NCBI RefSeq assembly: GCF_022808175.1 | Contig: NZ_JALGBX010000002.1 | Coordinates: forward strand, 62,001 to 126,000 | Direction: 5' to 3' | Length of the DNA: 64,000 nt | Source of the DNA: Streptomyces sp. AP-93 | Lineage (GTDB): Bacteria; Actinomycetota; Actinomycetes; Streptomycetales; Streptomycetaceae | In this document: in pieces, positions 1 through 9,194 of the stretch | How the letters are laid out: every line of letters starts with the position of its first letter | How positions within the stretch are numbered: the stretch's first letter is position 1 | The notes under the pieces: generated by a model | Told to the model about the DNA's origin: nothing | Database searches by the model: none | Seen by the model: only the letters and a program-made list of their open reading frames with translations | Translations under genes and position numbers: made by a program

Positions 1-1
1 C

Positions 2-2941
2 TACGTCACCGCCGATACCTCGATGTCCATCGGCGCGGACTTCACCGACTTCGGGAGCGACATCAACGACCTGCGCCAGCGTCTGCGGCGCAACGGCGCG
101 ACGATCCACAACAGCTACCCGCCCTACGCGAAGACCCTGCGCCGCAGCCTCGGCATCCCCAGCGACCAGGCGCTGGACCTGTTCCATCAGACGGTGTCGA
201 TGAAGGCCGTGGGGAGCCTGGACGAGTTCGTCCGCGAGCGGATGCTCGAACCGTTCGACGCCAAGACCGAGGTCGACAAGATCGTCGCGCACTTCAACGC
301 GCTGACCGCCAGCCACAACGAGGTCGTGCGTGCGAAAGCGATGATCGACGTTCTCGGGCCGATCGTGCAGGCCTGCAACAGGTGCGACGAGATCCAACGT
401 GACATTGACGCGCTCAAGCAGCGCCGCGACGTCCTCCCTGTCTTCTTCGCCCAGCATCGGCGTGACACCCTGGGGAAACGCGACGCCGAACTGGTCGGCC
501 GCATCGAGGAGCTCGCCACACAGCAGGACCGGCGCGAGACGGACCTTGAGCGGCTCCGTCAGAGTGCCGACACCCTTCAACGCCAGATCGACGGAGCCGG
601 CGGGGAGAAGCTCGTCCGACTGGACGCCAGGATCGGGGAACTATGTGGCGAGCGTGACCGGCGCCGCGGCCGAGCCGGCGAATACACGGGCTGGCTCGGT
701 ACGGCCGGCCTGGAGCCGGTCGGCGACGCGGTGTCGTTCCGTGAACGCTCCGGCCAGGTCGCCGAGGCTCGTGCGCATGCCACGCGGCTGGAACAGCAGG
801 AACGCGAAGAACTCGACGCCTTGGCTGTGGATCGCCACCACAACAACAAGGAGACGGGTGAAATCCGGCAGGAGATCGCCAGCCTGCAGAGCCAGCGCTC
901 CAGCATCCCCGCCAAGCTCCTTCAACTGCGGCAGAACCTCTCGGCCGCCGCAGGCGTCACCGTCGAGGAGCTCCCCTTCGCGGGAGAACTGATCCAGGTC
1001 CGCGACGACGAAGCCGTCTGGGCCGGAGCAGCCGAACGTGTCCTGCGCGGCTTCGCACTGTCCCTCCTCGTCCCCGAAGCCCAGTACACCCGGGTCTCGG
1101 AGTGGGTGAACGGACGGCACCTCGGACTGCGCCTGGTGTACTACAAGGTGCCCGCCCAGGTACCGGCCGCAGAGCTGCCGCAGGACCGGGACCTGCTGAC
1201 CGGCAAACTCGAACTCCGGCACGACAGCTGGGCGCGCTGCTGGCTCGCCACACAGCTGAACACACGCGCTGACTACGTGTGCGCGGCCGACCTGGACGCC
1301 TTCACCCGCTCCGCCCGGCCCGCGGTGACGCGGCAGGGCCTGATCAAGGGTGGTGGCGGCCGGCACGAGAAGAACGACGCCTCCCGCATCGACGACCGGA
1401 GCTCCTGGGTCCTCGGCTGGTCCAACCAGGCGAAGCTGGACGCGCTCCTCGCCAAGGCCGCCCAACTCACCAAGAAGAGCGCAGCCATCACCGCGCGGAC
1501 CAGCGAGGTCGCGCAGCGGCAGAAGGAACGAGCCGGGGTGGGTGAGGCCTTGACGCTCCTCGGAAGCATCTCCTCCTACAACGATATCGACTGGCACACG
1601 TCGGTTGCCGAGCTCGAACAAGTGGAGCATCAGAAGAGGGACCTCGTGGCCGAGGTCGGCCTCGACAAGCTCACTGCGGAACTCCTTCGGACGGACACCG
1701 AGATCGAGCTCGGTCGAGCCGCCGTTCGCGCCGGCGGGGAGAAGCTCGGCGGCATCCGGAACGAGCGCAGCAAGGTGACGGCCCAGCTTTCGGCGACCTC
1801 CGCGATTCTCGAACAGTCCGACCTCACCGCCCTGGCAGGGCACTCGGGCGCGCTGACGGCCTTCCTGCCCCCTTCAGCTCCGGAGGGGCGGTACCTGGAA
1901 CTGCTGCAGACGGCGGAGACCCAGTCGTTCGCGAAGATCAGCCGCACCGTCGAGAGCCAGCAGCGGGCCCTCCAGAATGCCGCCAGCGACGCCACGGCGA
2001 TGATGACGTCCTTCCGCGCCACCTACCAGCAGGACGCGAACGACCTTGACAACACCCTCGGCTCCGCCAAGAACTACCGCGCGCTCCACGACCAGCTGGT
2101 CAGTGACGATCTACCCAGGTTCGAGGCCCAGTTCCAGCACTACCTGCGCACGAACGTCATCCGCGACATCGCCTCCTTCCAGGCCCGCCTGCGCGCCCAG
2201 GAACAGGAGATCCGCGAACGCATCGGCATCATCAACGAATCGCTGAAGGAGATCGACTACGGCCCCGGCCGTTACGTCCGCCTCAACGCCGTGCCCACCG
2301 TCAACGTCGAGATCCGGGACTTCCGGCGCGACCTGCTCGAATGCACTGCCGACGCGCTCGCCACCGAGACCGACAACGCGTACACCGAGGAGAAGTTCCT
2401 ACAGGTCAAGCGCCTCATCGACCGGTTCAAGGGCCGCTCCGGGGAGGCTGAGAGGGACGCGGAGTGGACATCCCGTGTCACCGACGTCCGCCGGTGGTTC
2501 ACCTTCTCCGCCAGCGAGTGCAGCCGTGCCGACGACACCGAGTACGAGGTCTACTCGGACTCCAGCGGCAAGTCCGGCGGCCAGAAGGAGAAGCTCGCCT
2601 ACACCATCCTGGCCGCCTCCCTGGCCTACCAGTTCCGCATCGACCCCGAGGCGAAGAACGCGAGGACGTTCCGGTTCGTCGTCATCGACGAAGCGTTTGG
2701 GCGCGGCGACGACGACGCCGCCCACTTCGGCCTCGGTCTGTTCCACCGGCTCGGGCTCCAGCTCCTCGTCGTCACCCCGCTGCAGAAGCTCCACGTGATC
2801 GAGCCTCACGTCAGCCGCGTCGGCTACGTCTACAAGTCCGACGAGATCCAATCACGGCTGACCACGCTCACCATCGAGGAGTACCGCGAGCAGAAGGCAG
2901 CGATTCACCATGCGGCTTCTCAGCCGGAGGCCCGGTCGTGA
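2..2941 (+). CDS. jetC: Wadjet system ATPase JetC (5' end outside window)
   Basis: This is an SMC/MukB-like ATPase of the Wadjet anti-plasmid system, which in known systems extrudes DNA loops with JetA and JetB and hands circular DNA to the JetD nuclease. The reading frame is open to the first base, so the N-terminal ATP-binding lobe is missing; 979 residues are visible. The middle is long coiled coil rich in Q, E, R and L. Near the C-terminus an ABC signature (SGGQKEK) is followed about 35 residues later by a Walker B (FVVIDEAFGRGD) and an H-loop-like stretch (LLVVTPLQKL). The stop overlaps the jetD start by 4 bp (GTGA), the usual Wadjet arrangement. jetA and jetB should lie upstream of the window. 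The family call rests on motifs and the JetD neighbour. Confidence 0.92.
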   Translation, partial: YVTADTSMSIGADFTDFGSDINDLRQRLRRNGATIHNSYPPYAKTLRRSLGIPSDQALDLFHQTVSMKAVGSLDEFVRERMLEPFDAKTEVDKIVAHFNALTASHNEVVRAKAMIDVLGPIVQACNRCDEIQRDIDALKQRRDVLPVFFAQHRRDTLGKRDAELVGRIEELATQQDRRETDLERLRQSADTLQRQIDGAGGEKLVRLDARIGELCGERDRRRGRAGEYTGWLGTAGLEPVGDAVSFRERSGQVAEARAHATRLEQQEREELDALAVDRHHNNKETGEIRQEIASLQSQRSSIPAKLLQLRQNLSAAAGVTVEELPFAGELIQVRDDEAVWAGAAERVLRGFALSLLVPEAQYTRVSEWVNGRHLGLRLVYYKVPAQVPAAELPQDRDLLTGKLELRHDSWARCWLATQLNTRADYVCAADLDAFTRSARPAVTRQGLIKGGGGRHEKNDASRIDDRSSWVLGWSNQAKLDALLAKAAQLTKKSAAITARTSEVAQRQKERAGVGEALTLLGSISSYNDIDWHTSVAELEQVEHQKRDLVAEVGLDKLTAELLRTDTEIELGRAAVRAGGEKLGGIRNERSKVTAQLSATSAILEQSDLTALAGHSGALTAFLPPSAPEGRYLELLQTAETQSFAKISRTVESQQRALQNAASDATAMMTSFRATYQQDANDLDNTLGSAKNYRALHDQLVSDDLPRFEAQFQHYLRTNVIRDIASFQARLRAQEQEIRERIGIINESLKEIDYGPGRYVRLNAVPTVNVEIRDFRRDLLECTADALATETDNAYTEEKFLQVKRLIDRFKGRSGEAERDAEWTSRVTDVRRWFTFSASECSRADDTEYEVYSDSSGKSGGQKEKLAYTILAASLAYQFRIDPEAKNARTFRFVVIDEAFGRGDDDAAHFGLGLFHRLGLQLLVVTPLQKLHVIEPHVSRVGYVYKSDEIQSRLTTLTIEEYREQKAAIHHAASQPEARS

Positions 2942-4119
2942 CCCTGCCGCAGTGGACCGGTCCCGACCAGGTCGTCGCCGTACTTCGCCGCAGGTGGACC
3001 ACCGGGCTCTACCTCGCCGCAGCCGCGCAGAACCTTCTCTTCGAGCCCATCGGCATTCCACTCAAGGGCCCCATCGCGGCCGACGCCACCGGGCACTACG
3101 AACAGGCACGGGTGTGGGCGGAATCATGGGCAGTTGGCCGGCATCCCCATCTGCGGATCCAGACGAAGACCATCGGGGGCCGCAACAACACTCCGGCGAA
3201 CACCATCCCCGAGCGGGTCTGGGTCGACACCCGCCAAGACCTCTGGTTCCTCCTCGGAGTCAGCGCGCAGGTCGACCTGTTCGACGACCTCCATACCTGC
3301 ACCGCCCTGCAGGACCCCCACCTCGCCCAGTGGATGGCCACCCACCCGATGAAAGTGCTCCAGGCCCATACCCACTGGCAGCAGCTCGTCGATACCGTGC
3401 ACTGGATCCGGGACCACGAAAGCGGCCCGATCTACCTCCGACAGGTTGACGTCCCCGGCGTCGACACCAAGTTCATCGAGACCAACAAGGGCATCCTCGG
3501 CGAACTCCTCGGCCACGCCCTGCCCACCGACCGCATCCACACCAGTGCTCCGAAAGGAGACTTCGCCGCGCGCTACGGCTTCCTCACCAAGCCGCCCTAC
3601 GTACGCTTGCGCTACCTCGGCAACCAGCCAGGCCCGTTTAGTGAGATCACCGTCCGCGCGAACGAGCTCACCGCACCGCCCCCGGGCACCCGCACCGTCT
3701 TCGTTCTCGAAAACGAGATCACCTACCTGTCCCTGCCCGACGTCCCCGGCGCCATCGCCATCCTCGGCGCCGGCTACGCCGCCGCACTCCTGCGGTACCT
3801 GCCTTGGCTCGCCGACGTCGACCTCCGCTACTGGGGCGACATCGACACCCACGGCTTTGCGATCCTCAGCCAGGTCCGCCGCCACTTCCCCCACACCCGG
3901 TCTTTCCTGATGGACCGCGAAACTCTTCTCGCCCACAGGGCGCACTGGGGTGAGGAGAAGACCCAGACAGCCGAGACACCCGCCTACCTCACCTCGGACG
4001 AAGCCGAGGTGGACCGAGAGCTACGCCTCGGCACCCATCGGCCACATCTCCGCCTGGAGCAGGAACGCATCCCCATACGGACGGTCACGCGAGCTCTCGC
4101 CGCGTCAGGGTCTATCTAG
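2938..4119 (+). CDS. jetD: Wadjet system nuclease subunit JetD
   Basis: 393-residue protein with the DUF3322 (N-terminal) plus DUF2220 (C-terminal) layout of JetD, the topoisomerase VI/Spo11-like nuclease that cuts DNA held by the JetABC motor. The Toprim-like part is visible: an acidic strand with the motif LENEITYLSLP near residue 260 and the metal-binding motif YWGDIDTHG near residue 300. The GTG start overlaps the jetC stop (GTGA), so the two are translationally coupled. The frame is open upstream but lies inside jetC, so the GTG is the sensible start. Length is normal for the family and all expected catalytic acids seem present. Confidence 0.93.
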   Translation: MTLPQWTGPDQVVAVLRRRWTTGLYLAAAAQNLLFEPIGIPLKGPIAADATGHYEQARVWAESWAVGRHPHLRIQTKTIGGRNNTPANTIPERVWVDTRQDLWFLLGVSAQVDLFDDLHTCTALQDPHLAQWMATHPMKVLQAHTHWQQLVDTVHWIRDHESGPIYLRQVDVPGVDTKFIETNKGILGELLGHALPTDRIHTSAPKGDFAARYGFLTKPPYVRLRYLGNQPGPFSEITVRANELTAPPPGTRTVFVLENEITYLSLPDVPGAIAILGAGYAAALLRYLPWLADVDLRYWGDIDTHGFAILSQVRRHFPHTRSFLMDRETLLAHRAHWGEEKTQTAETPAYLTSDEAEVDRELRLGTHRPHLRLEQERIPIRTVTRALAASGSI

Positions 4120-4234
4120 CCGTTCACCACTGGACACACCCGGCCTCGACTCTGACAGAGCCAAGCTAGAGCCCAAGGCGCATCAGTGCACCCAACAAGC
4201 CTGCATGGGGCTGGTGTTGTGCCCATTGCGACAC

Positions 4235-4717
4235 TCAGGCAGGGACCATATTGCCGAGCATGTCGCGCAGAGCGACGTCGATGCCGTTCGGTGCGGCCTC
4301 GGCCATCTGACGGAGATCGATCTGCTTGACGTAGCGGTAACTCTGCGGCGGATGAAAGGAACCCACCGCCCGGAGGGCCGTGAGCGGGACCGGTTCCCGG
4401 AAGGTCACCGGATCAGCCAGCGTGAGGCCACTGGCCCGGCTCGCACCACTCATGTACGCGTCGTACTCACGCCGACTGATGCCCGCCTGCGTGCGGCTGG
4501 TCGACCACACCTCGCGGGGAGACGCCACCTGGACCGAAGCGATGCGGGCTGCGCCGACGATGGCCATCGTCGGCGCGGTGGCGTACAGGAGGACGGGGAT
4601 GCCGGGAGGCGCGGCGATACGCTGCCGCCGCACTTCCACCGTCTTACTCCCGGCGAGGATGGCGGTCGCGAACCGAGGGTGGACGGACAGCAGCATCGCG
4701 CGTTCCGGATCGTTCAC
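4235..4717 (-). CDS. ASCH/PUA-like domain protein
   Basis: 160-residue protein starting with GTG, which overlaps the stop of the upstream GNAT-PIN gene by 4 bp (GTGA), so the two are probably one translational unit. The N-terminus (LLSVHPRFATAILAGSKTVE, then VRRQR) matches the ASCH domain pattern: a 'hPxya..I..G.KtvE.R' entry followed by basic residues. ASCH domains are PUA-like folds believed to bind RNA or modified nucleotides, and some have RNase or deacylase activity. The C-terminal part (residues 100-160) has no motif I can assign. No partner methylase is adjacent. The domain is fairly sure; the activity is unknown. Confidence 0.75.
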   Translation of the reverse strand: MNDPERAMLLSVHPRFATAILAGSKTVEVRRQRIAAPPGIPVLLYATAPTMAIVGAARIASVQVASPREVWSTSRTQAGISRREYDAYMSGASRASGLTLADPVTFREPVPLTALRAVGSFHPPQSYRYVKQIDLRQMAEAAPNGIDVALRDMLGNMVPA

Positions 4718-6771
4718 GTCTTTCGGTGCCCCTCTTCGTAGACCGCCTGGAACAGCGTGCCGTTGATCTTCGACAGCTGTTGCAGCGACAACGCTAGCCC
4801 CAGATCCTCAGCCAGCACACACAGGCGCCTGTAGGACACTGGCTCGGGGAAGAGCTCGGTGTCCGAGAACCTCAACGCCATTGCCCTGCCGTAGGGTTCG
4901 GCCGCCTTCCGAACTTCTCCCCGACCATATACGCCCAGGTGTTCGAATTGCGAGTGGAGGGTGTCGGGATCATCGATCACCACCTCATCCAGGCGGGAGC
5001 AACCGATCACCATCTGTCCTTGCTCACCGGGGTTGCCCCGGCTTACGTACCAGAGAAGGCGGCCCGGAACGCTCTCGTTCCGGTGGCCAGGGGAGCGGTA
5101 GTAGACGTGCTCGCGGCTGATTCCGAGGACCTCGTCCCTCGGCAACAGCATGGTGGGGAAGTCGAACAGGTCGGCAGACCAGCGGGGCTCGATGGGCACG
5201 ATGAACGACGGCAGTCCGGAATCCATGACCTTCGCCGGCCACCAAGCGCGCTCAGCGACACTCGCTACCTCGGCAGACAGGCCAGCGGGCAGGTCGGGCA
5301 CCGTGAGAGCCGAGCGCTGCGCAATGTCAGCGGCGGCGCCGGACACCTCCGAGGCGGCGCCGCAGACATCCACGAGCAGGGCGGTGAGGCCGTCTGTATG
5401 AGCGGCGAATCCGTCCGCGCCCGCCGCCGCCTTGGCCGCCGCCGACGGGTACGGGTCGGTGATCCGGATGACCTGTGCCCCGCGCTCACGGCCGAGGCGC
5501 TTCAGCATGAAGAGCAACTGCCGGGCCAGTGTCTCTTCCAGAACATGGCCGGCCGTGCGCAGAACGGGAACGTTCAGGGTTCTGCCGTCGAGAGCCCATA
5601 CGTACAGACCAACTGGCTGCCCCTCTCCGTCCCGTAGCAGCTCCCGTCGCCACAGGATCGTGCCAGGGCCAAAGCTCTGCAGACGCCGCTCGAAAACAGG
5701 CGCGCCCTCGCACTCCCCTTGCTCGAAGAAGGGAACCAGATCTGCCTCGCTGCCGACAGCGACCTCTTCCGCCGAGAACACGGTGCCCATCAGGTCCCTG
5801 GGCCGGTAGACCTGCGCGTGCCTCAGCTCATCGACATGGAGGGTGACGGCGGAGGGCGCCACCACCCTGACTCCAGCGACGTCCCAGGCGACATCAGCCA
5901 TATCCGCAAGCCCTGGGTCCCGCGTCACCAGCAGCTGCAGGCCGGTGCAGGAGGTCTCGGCCACGTACCGCAGCCGTGCACGGGTTCGCGCATCGGCCGG
6001 TACGTCAGGGAGTGTGCCGGCCACGGCGGCCATGAGTTCCGCGTACCGGGCTGCCACCGCCTCCGGGTCCGGGGTGATCTGCCGAAGGCTCGACAGGTCG
6101 GCGCGTCGGTGCTGCCTCGCGGCGCTGTCGGCCATGTCGTGCACGTCATGCAGGAGCTGTGGCGTGAATGCCAGTTCGACGAGATCGGTGAGCCAGCCGG
6201 CCTCCAGAGCGCGGGCCTCCTCGACCTCCCGTTGGGACCCGCGTCCGCTCAGGCCGGCGAACACCGTACGGTCCACGGTCACCACCAGCAGAGCTTCGCT
6301 CTCAGCCTCCGAGAACAGGTCCTGATGCCCGAGGTCCAGCCACCAGGAGTCCAGGGTCTTCCGTTTCAGGCCCCGCCCCAGCCCCTCACCACGGGGCACA
6401 AAGCCCAGGCTGGTCCACATACCGCTGAGCTCGTAGTCGCGTCGGCACCTCACCTTGATGGCGAGGCGGTGGGACTGACGCTCCCGGATGGTCTGCACCA
6501 GTTGGCGCGCTACGCGCTTGCCGCGATGCTCCTCAGCCACGCATAGGTGAGCCAGCCTCACGTACGGGCTCCGCTTCGGCAGTCCGAAGAGCGCGTAGCC
6601 GATGACCCGCTCGCCCTCCAAGGCTACGAGCAGGCCGCCCTCGTCCGCGGCCTGCTGGTATGCGGGTGGGGTCAGCAGCCCCAGCCGTTTGGTGTAGCGG
6701 TCCCCGAGTGCCACGGCAGCATCAATCAGCTCCGATTGTTCTCCCGACACCAGAACCACGTTGACCGTCAT
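4714..6771 (-). CDS. GNAT acetyltransferase fused to PIN-like domain
   Basis: 685-residue multidomain protein. Residues 1-140 read as a GNAT N-acetyltransferase, with an acetyl-CoA loop of the type EEHRGKRVARQLVQ. About residues 160-310 look like a PIN-type nuclease: spaced acids in VTVDRTVF near the start and TRDPGLADMAD near the end, followed by a typical closing strand. The next 170 residues resemble a second, degenerate GNAT-like fold, and the C-terminal 150 residues are unassigned. I chose the ATG preceded by a GGGGGAG ribosome site over an upstream in-frame extension. It is coupled to the ASCH gene downstream. The combination of an acetyltransferase, a PIN nuclease and an ASCH reader suggests RNA- or tRNA-directed toxin or defence activity; that is inference. 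Confidence 0.7.
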   Translation of the reverse strand: MTVNVVLVSGEQSELIDAAVALGDRYTKRLGLLTPPAYQQAADEGGLLVALEGERVIGYALFGLPKRSPYVRLAHLCVAEEHRGKRVARQLVQTIRERQSHRLAIKVRCRRDYELSGMWTSLGFVPRGEGLGRGLKRKTLDSWWLDLGHQDLFSEAESEALLVVTVDRTVFAGLSGRGSQREVEEARALEAGWLTDLVELAFTPQLLHDVHDMADSAARQHRRADLSSLRQITPDPEAVAARYAELMAAVAGTLPDVPADARTRARLRYVAETSCTGLQLLVTRDPGLADMADVAWDVAGVRVVAPSAVTLHVDELRHAQVYRPRDLMGTVFSAEEVAVGSEADLVPFFEQGECEGAPVFERRLQSFGPGTILWRRELLRDGEGQPVGLYVWALDGRTLNVPVLRTAGHVLEETLARQLLFMLKRLGRERGAQVIRITDPYPSAAAKAAAGADGFAAHTDGLTALLVDVCGAASEVSGAAADIAQRSALTVPDLPAGLSAEVASVAERAWWPAKVMDSGLPSFIVPIEPRWSADLFDFPTMLLPRDEVLGISREHVYYRSPGHRNESVPGRLLWYVSRGNPGEQGQMVIGCSRLDEVVIDDPDTLHSQFEHLGVYGRGEVRKAAEPYGRAMALRFSDTELFPEPVSYRRLCVLAEDLGLALSLQQLSKINGTLFQAVYEEGHRKT

Positions 6772-6923
6772 GAGCTCCCCCTTCGGATCGCCAGGCCCCG
6801 ATGCTGCCGATCTCTGCTGTCCTGCTCCCCACTGCACACCTCGGCGATAGCTGCCGGACAGTCCTTTTTTGATCAGTTCCGGCCCGGGCGGCCGGATCGC
6901 TCCTCTCGGCACACGGGCGCCGC

Positions 6924-7520
6924 TCAGGAACCCCCTTGTCGGCTCGGCCCGTATGGACTCCAGCCCCTGAGGAACGGCTTGAGGTCTTCGGCCTCCAACC
7001 CACGTGTCTTCGGCATGCCGGGCAGGACAACGAGTGGGTCAAGGGATCGCGCGTATCGGCGGGCCCAGTCAAGCCACCGTCGAGCATCTGCCAGCCCGCT
7101 CCCCTCCGGCCCCGCCTCAGCAAGGCGCCTCTCCAGCGCGTGGCAGTACTCATGCAGGAGCCGGGAATCCCGCCAGGCTTCCGACTGCTCGCGCAGGACT
7201 TCTGCGAGCTGCGCTTCGACGGCCCTGTCCCGGGCCTCATCCATGGCCGCTGTCCATAGCGCCTTGCGCTCAGCCGCAGCCCGCTCCTCGTCCGCCTTCC
7301 GCCGCCCGTCGTCGACGGCTCGCAGTTCGATCTCTTGGAGGACGGTTCCGAGGACGTCCTCCAGTTTCCAGCGCTTGCGATCGGCCCACTTACTCCGGCG
7401 CCCCGAGCGGCTGTACGGCAGCTCGATCATCAGGACGACCGATCGCTCCGGATCCAGCGACTCCGGGTACTCCCGCTTGATCGTCATTCGGCAAGAGAAA
7501 CCGTCGACAGTCAGCTCCAC
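6924..7520 (-). CDS. C-terminal half of a split hypothetical protein
   Basis: 198 residues starting at GTG with a GGGAAGGG sequence just upstream. It begins with a strand pair (VELTVDGFSCRMTIKREYP), then a KWADRKRWKLED segment, an E/R/A-rich helix and a conserved-looking tail (DLKPFLRGWSPYGPS). This is the C-terminal part of a Streptomyces family, usually called 'PE-PGRS family protein' in annotations, whose members have a winged-helix-like N-terminus and this tail in one chain. The preceding 7542-8303 gene ends with TGA in exactly the same frame 21 bp upstream, so one nonsense change could have split a single gene. Function unknown. Confidence 0.5.
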   Translation of the reverse strand: MELTVDGFSCRMTIKREYPESLDPERSVVLMIELPYSRSGRRSKWADRKRWKLEDVLGTVLQEIELRAVDDGRRKADEERAAAERKALWTAAMDEARDRAVEAQLAEVLREQSEAWRDSRLLHEYCHALERRLAEAGPEGSGLADARRWLDWARRYARSLDPLVVLPGMPKTRGLEAEDLKPFLRGWSPYGPSRQGGS

Positions 7521-7541
7521 GTACCCTTCCCGACGCGCGGC

Positions 7542-8303
7542 TCATTGTCCGTGTGTGGGGGAACGCTGGGCGCGCCCTCGGGCGGCTGGTCCGGTGACCT
7601 GGTGTCCACGTCGGTCAGCCTCGGAGCACAGAGCCTGAAGGATCCGGAGCGAGCGAGCCCGCGGTGCAGAAGGCATGCGCAGCCAGGCGTCGTCCTCCAT
7701 GAACGCGGCCAGAGCACGATGCGGCTTGCGAATCTGTGTCGGCACTCGGACTGCAGGGGCCTCCCCCGGCCGCTGGCTCTTCTCGTTGGGGTGCGGTCCT
7801 TCCTCCAGGGATATCTGTAAGTCACGCCCCCGATTCCACAGCCGCTGCTTTTCAATGCGCCGGCCCGGAGGTACGAGCCCGTGACGCTTGGCATAGTCGA
7901 TCACCCTCCGCCACTCACCCACCTCGTCCTCACCAAGGTCGGGAAAGACCACCCTGTGCTCGGCGACCAGCCGCTCGACCAACTGTTCCGCCTTGGCCCG
8001 TCGCGCCCGCGCGACCGGTCGATCCGCGTAGGACAGCAGCCTCGTCCCTGCCTCTTCCTTCCATTCGGCTGCGGCATGCTTCGGATCATCCGGGTGGTAG
8101 CCGTGCTTCAGGTAGAAGGCACCAGCCTCTGTCACCTGCGTCCATACCGGCTCGCCCTGTTGACGGGAAACTGCGAGCAGCCCCCGGTCCCGCAGTGCGT
8201 AGGCTGTCCGTCGCAGTCCGGGGTCTGAACCGAGGCCTTCGCCGCCCTGCAGCCTTCGCAGGAGCTCCAACTGCCGCTCGTTCAAAGGAGCCCACCGATG
8301 CAT
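7542..8303 (-). CDS. N-terminal half of a split winged-helix-type hypothetical
   Basis: 253 residues from ATG. The start has the helix-turn-helix-like opening typical of the family (LNERQLELLRRLQGGEG), then a TAYALRDRGLLAVSRQ-type recognition segment and a wing (WTQVTEAGAFYLKHGYHPDD). The middle is charged, and residues 205-230 form a helix (RSLRILQALCSEADRRGHQV) that normally leads into the beta-rich segment now found in the next gene. It ends at a TGA that lies in frame with 6924-7520. A read-through codon at that TGA would restore a chain of about 460 residues. I read this as a probable pseudogene or a recent nonsense allele. No catalytic motif is visible. Confidence 0.5.
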   Translation of the reverse strand: MHRWAPLNERQLELLRRLQGGEGLGSDPGLRRTAYALRDRGLLAVSRQQGEPVWTQVTEAGAFYLKHGYHPDDPKHAAAEWKEEAGTRLLSYADRPVARARRAKAEQLVERLVAEHRVVFPDLGEDEVGEWRRVIDYAKRHGLVPPGRRIEKQRLWNRGRDLQISLEEGPHPNEKSQRPGEAPAVRVPTQIRKPHRALAAFMEDDAWLRMPSAPRARSLRILQALCSEADRRGHQVTGPAARGRAQRSPTHGQ

Positions 8304-8458
8304 TGATCCCCCTGGCTCACACTCAGGCTGCCGCCCACGATCAGCGCAGAATTGACGTGTTCGGATTCGGCACTCTTCCCCTCGACCCGAACCGCAATGA
8401 GACCGTGCATGGTCTCCCCGTATTCGCTACCCGGCCAGCGCCACTGGGTCGATCCAGA

Positions 8459-8788
8459 TCAACATCCCAGTCCCGAGCCGGCGCCGATGTCGCGCAGCAC
8501 ATCCCTCGGGTGGCGGCCAGGCGGGAGCAGAAGCACGTCGGCGAGCACCAGCGCCTGCGGCACAAGATGTCCGTTCGGACCATCGGCCCGTACCAGCCGT
8601 AGTCCCTGCCGCTCGGCGTAGACACAGAGCTCGGCAGCCGCCTGGATACGCTCGTACTCCAACGACGAGATGGTCACGACGCCGGATCCCTCCCCAAGAT
8701 CCACCGAGATGACAGAGTGTGCAGATTCCCGGATCTCGCTGCCGCTGCCGTTGCCCGTGAAACGTGTAGTACCCGTCTCGTTCGTCAT
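8459..8788 (-). CDS. hypothetical protein
   Basis: 109-residue protein with a strong GGAGGA site 7 nt before its ATG, which is why I did not use the longer in-frame extension. It is acidic in the middle, with alternating strands and helices (VISVDLGEGSGVVTISSLEYERIQ is split over residues 27-50) and a hydrophobic C-terminal half. I do not recognise the family. It stands alone, in the same orientation as the split gene to its left. Nothing indicates transfer beyond its island setting. Confidence 0.5.
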   Translation of the reverse strand: MTNETGTTRFTGNGSGSEIRESAHSVISVDLGEGSGVVTISSLEYERIQAAAELCVYAERQGLRLVRADGPNGHLVPQALVLADVLLLPPGRHPRDVLRDIGAGSGLGC

Positions 8789-9120
8789 GCGAAGTCCTCC
8801 GTAGGGAGACGATTCCAACAGGAAGCGATGCTCAACGCAGCTGGTGCCGTGTCGCCACACAACACCGCCTGGGCGGCCTCCTGGTTCTCAGCTGAGCCAA
8901 ATACCACCCCACAGAGCGAGGCGGGCAGCCCCGCCCCGGGCAGCGAACCGGAACCCGCCGGACGCTACATCGATGCCCACTGAGCATCCGACTGACCGCC
9001 CCGACTGGTCTCAGTTCTGGTCTCGTTCACCCCTGTCCGGGGGCGGCCGAACGGCACCGGCTCAAGCACTCCGTTGCTGGTGAGGACGGGTACGACCCCC
9101 GCCGGACGGGCGTACGAACA
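8789..9120. other. stretch with no supported gene
   Basis: About 330 bases between the small hypothetical gene and the tRNA-Ser-like fragment. Open frames here are short and without ribosome sites or recognisable protein features. The reverse complement of the left edge carries the ribosome site of 8459-8788, so its promoter should lie here. I see no hairpin or repeat of note. Confidence 0.4.
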
Positions 9121-9172
9121 TTTGGAAAGCGTGTTGGGGGCGACCCCTCACGAGTTTGAATCTCGCATCTTC
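9121..9172 (+). other. tRNA-Ser (GGA) 3' half, likely attachment-site scar
   Basis: The sequence from the anticodon loop (TTGGAAA, anticodon GGA) through the variable arm (TTGGGGGCGACCCC), the T arm (CGAGTTTGAATCTCG) and the 3' acceptor strand (CATCTTC) matches the second half of an actinobacterial serine tRNA as I know it. Upstream of the loop the anticodon stem pairs badly and no matching acceptor 5' strand or D arm is found, so this is not a working tRNA. A displaced tRNA 3' end is what site-specific integrases leave at the far end of an integrated element; the intact copy would then lie to the left, outside the window. Confidence 0.55.
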
Positions 9173-9194
9173 AGCACTCGCCCACGAGGGCAAA

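Noticed and set aside
9074..9180. A complete tRNA-Ser gene
   Set aside because: The anticodon stem, D arm and 5' acceptor strand do not pair, so only the 3' half is supported.
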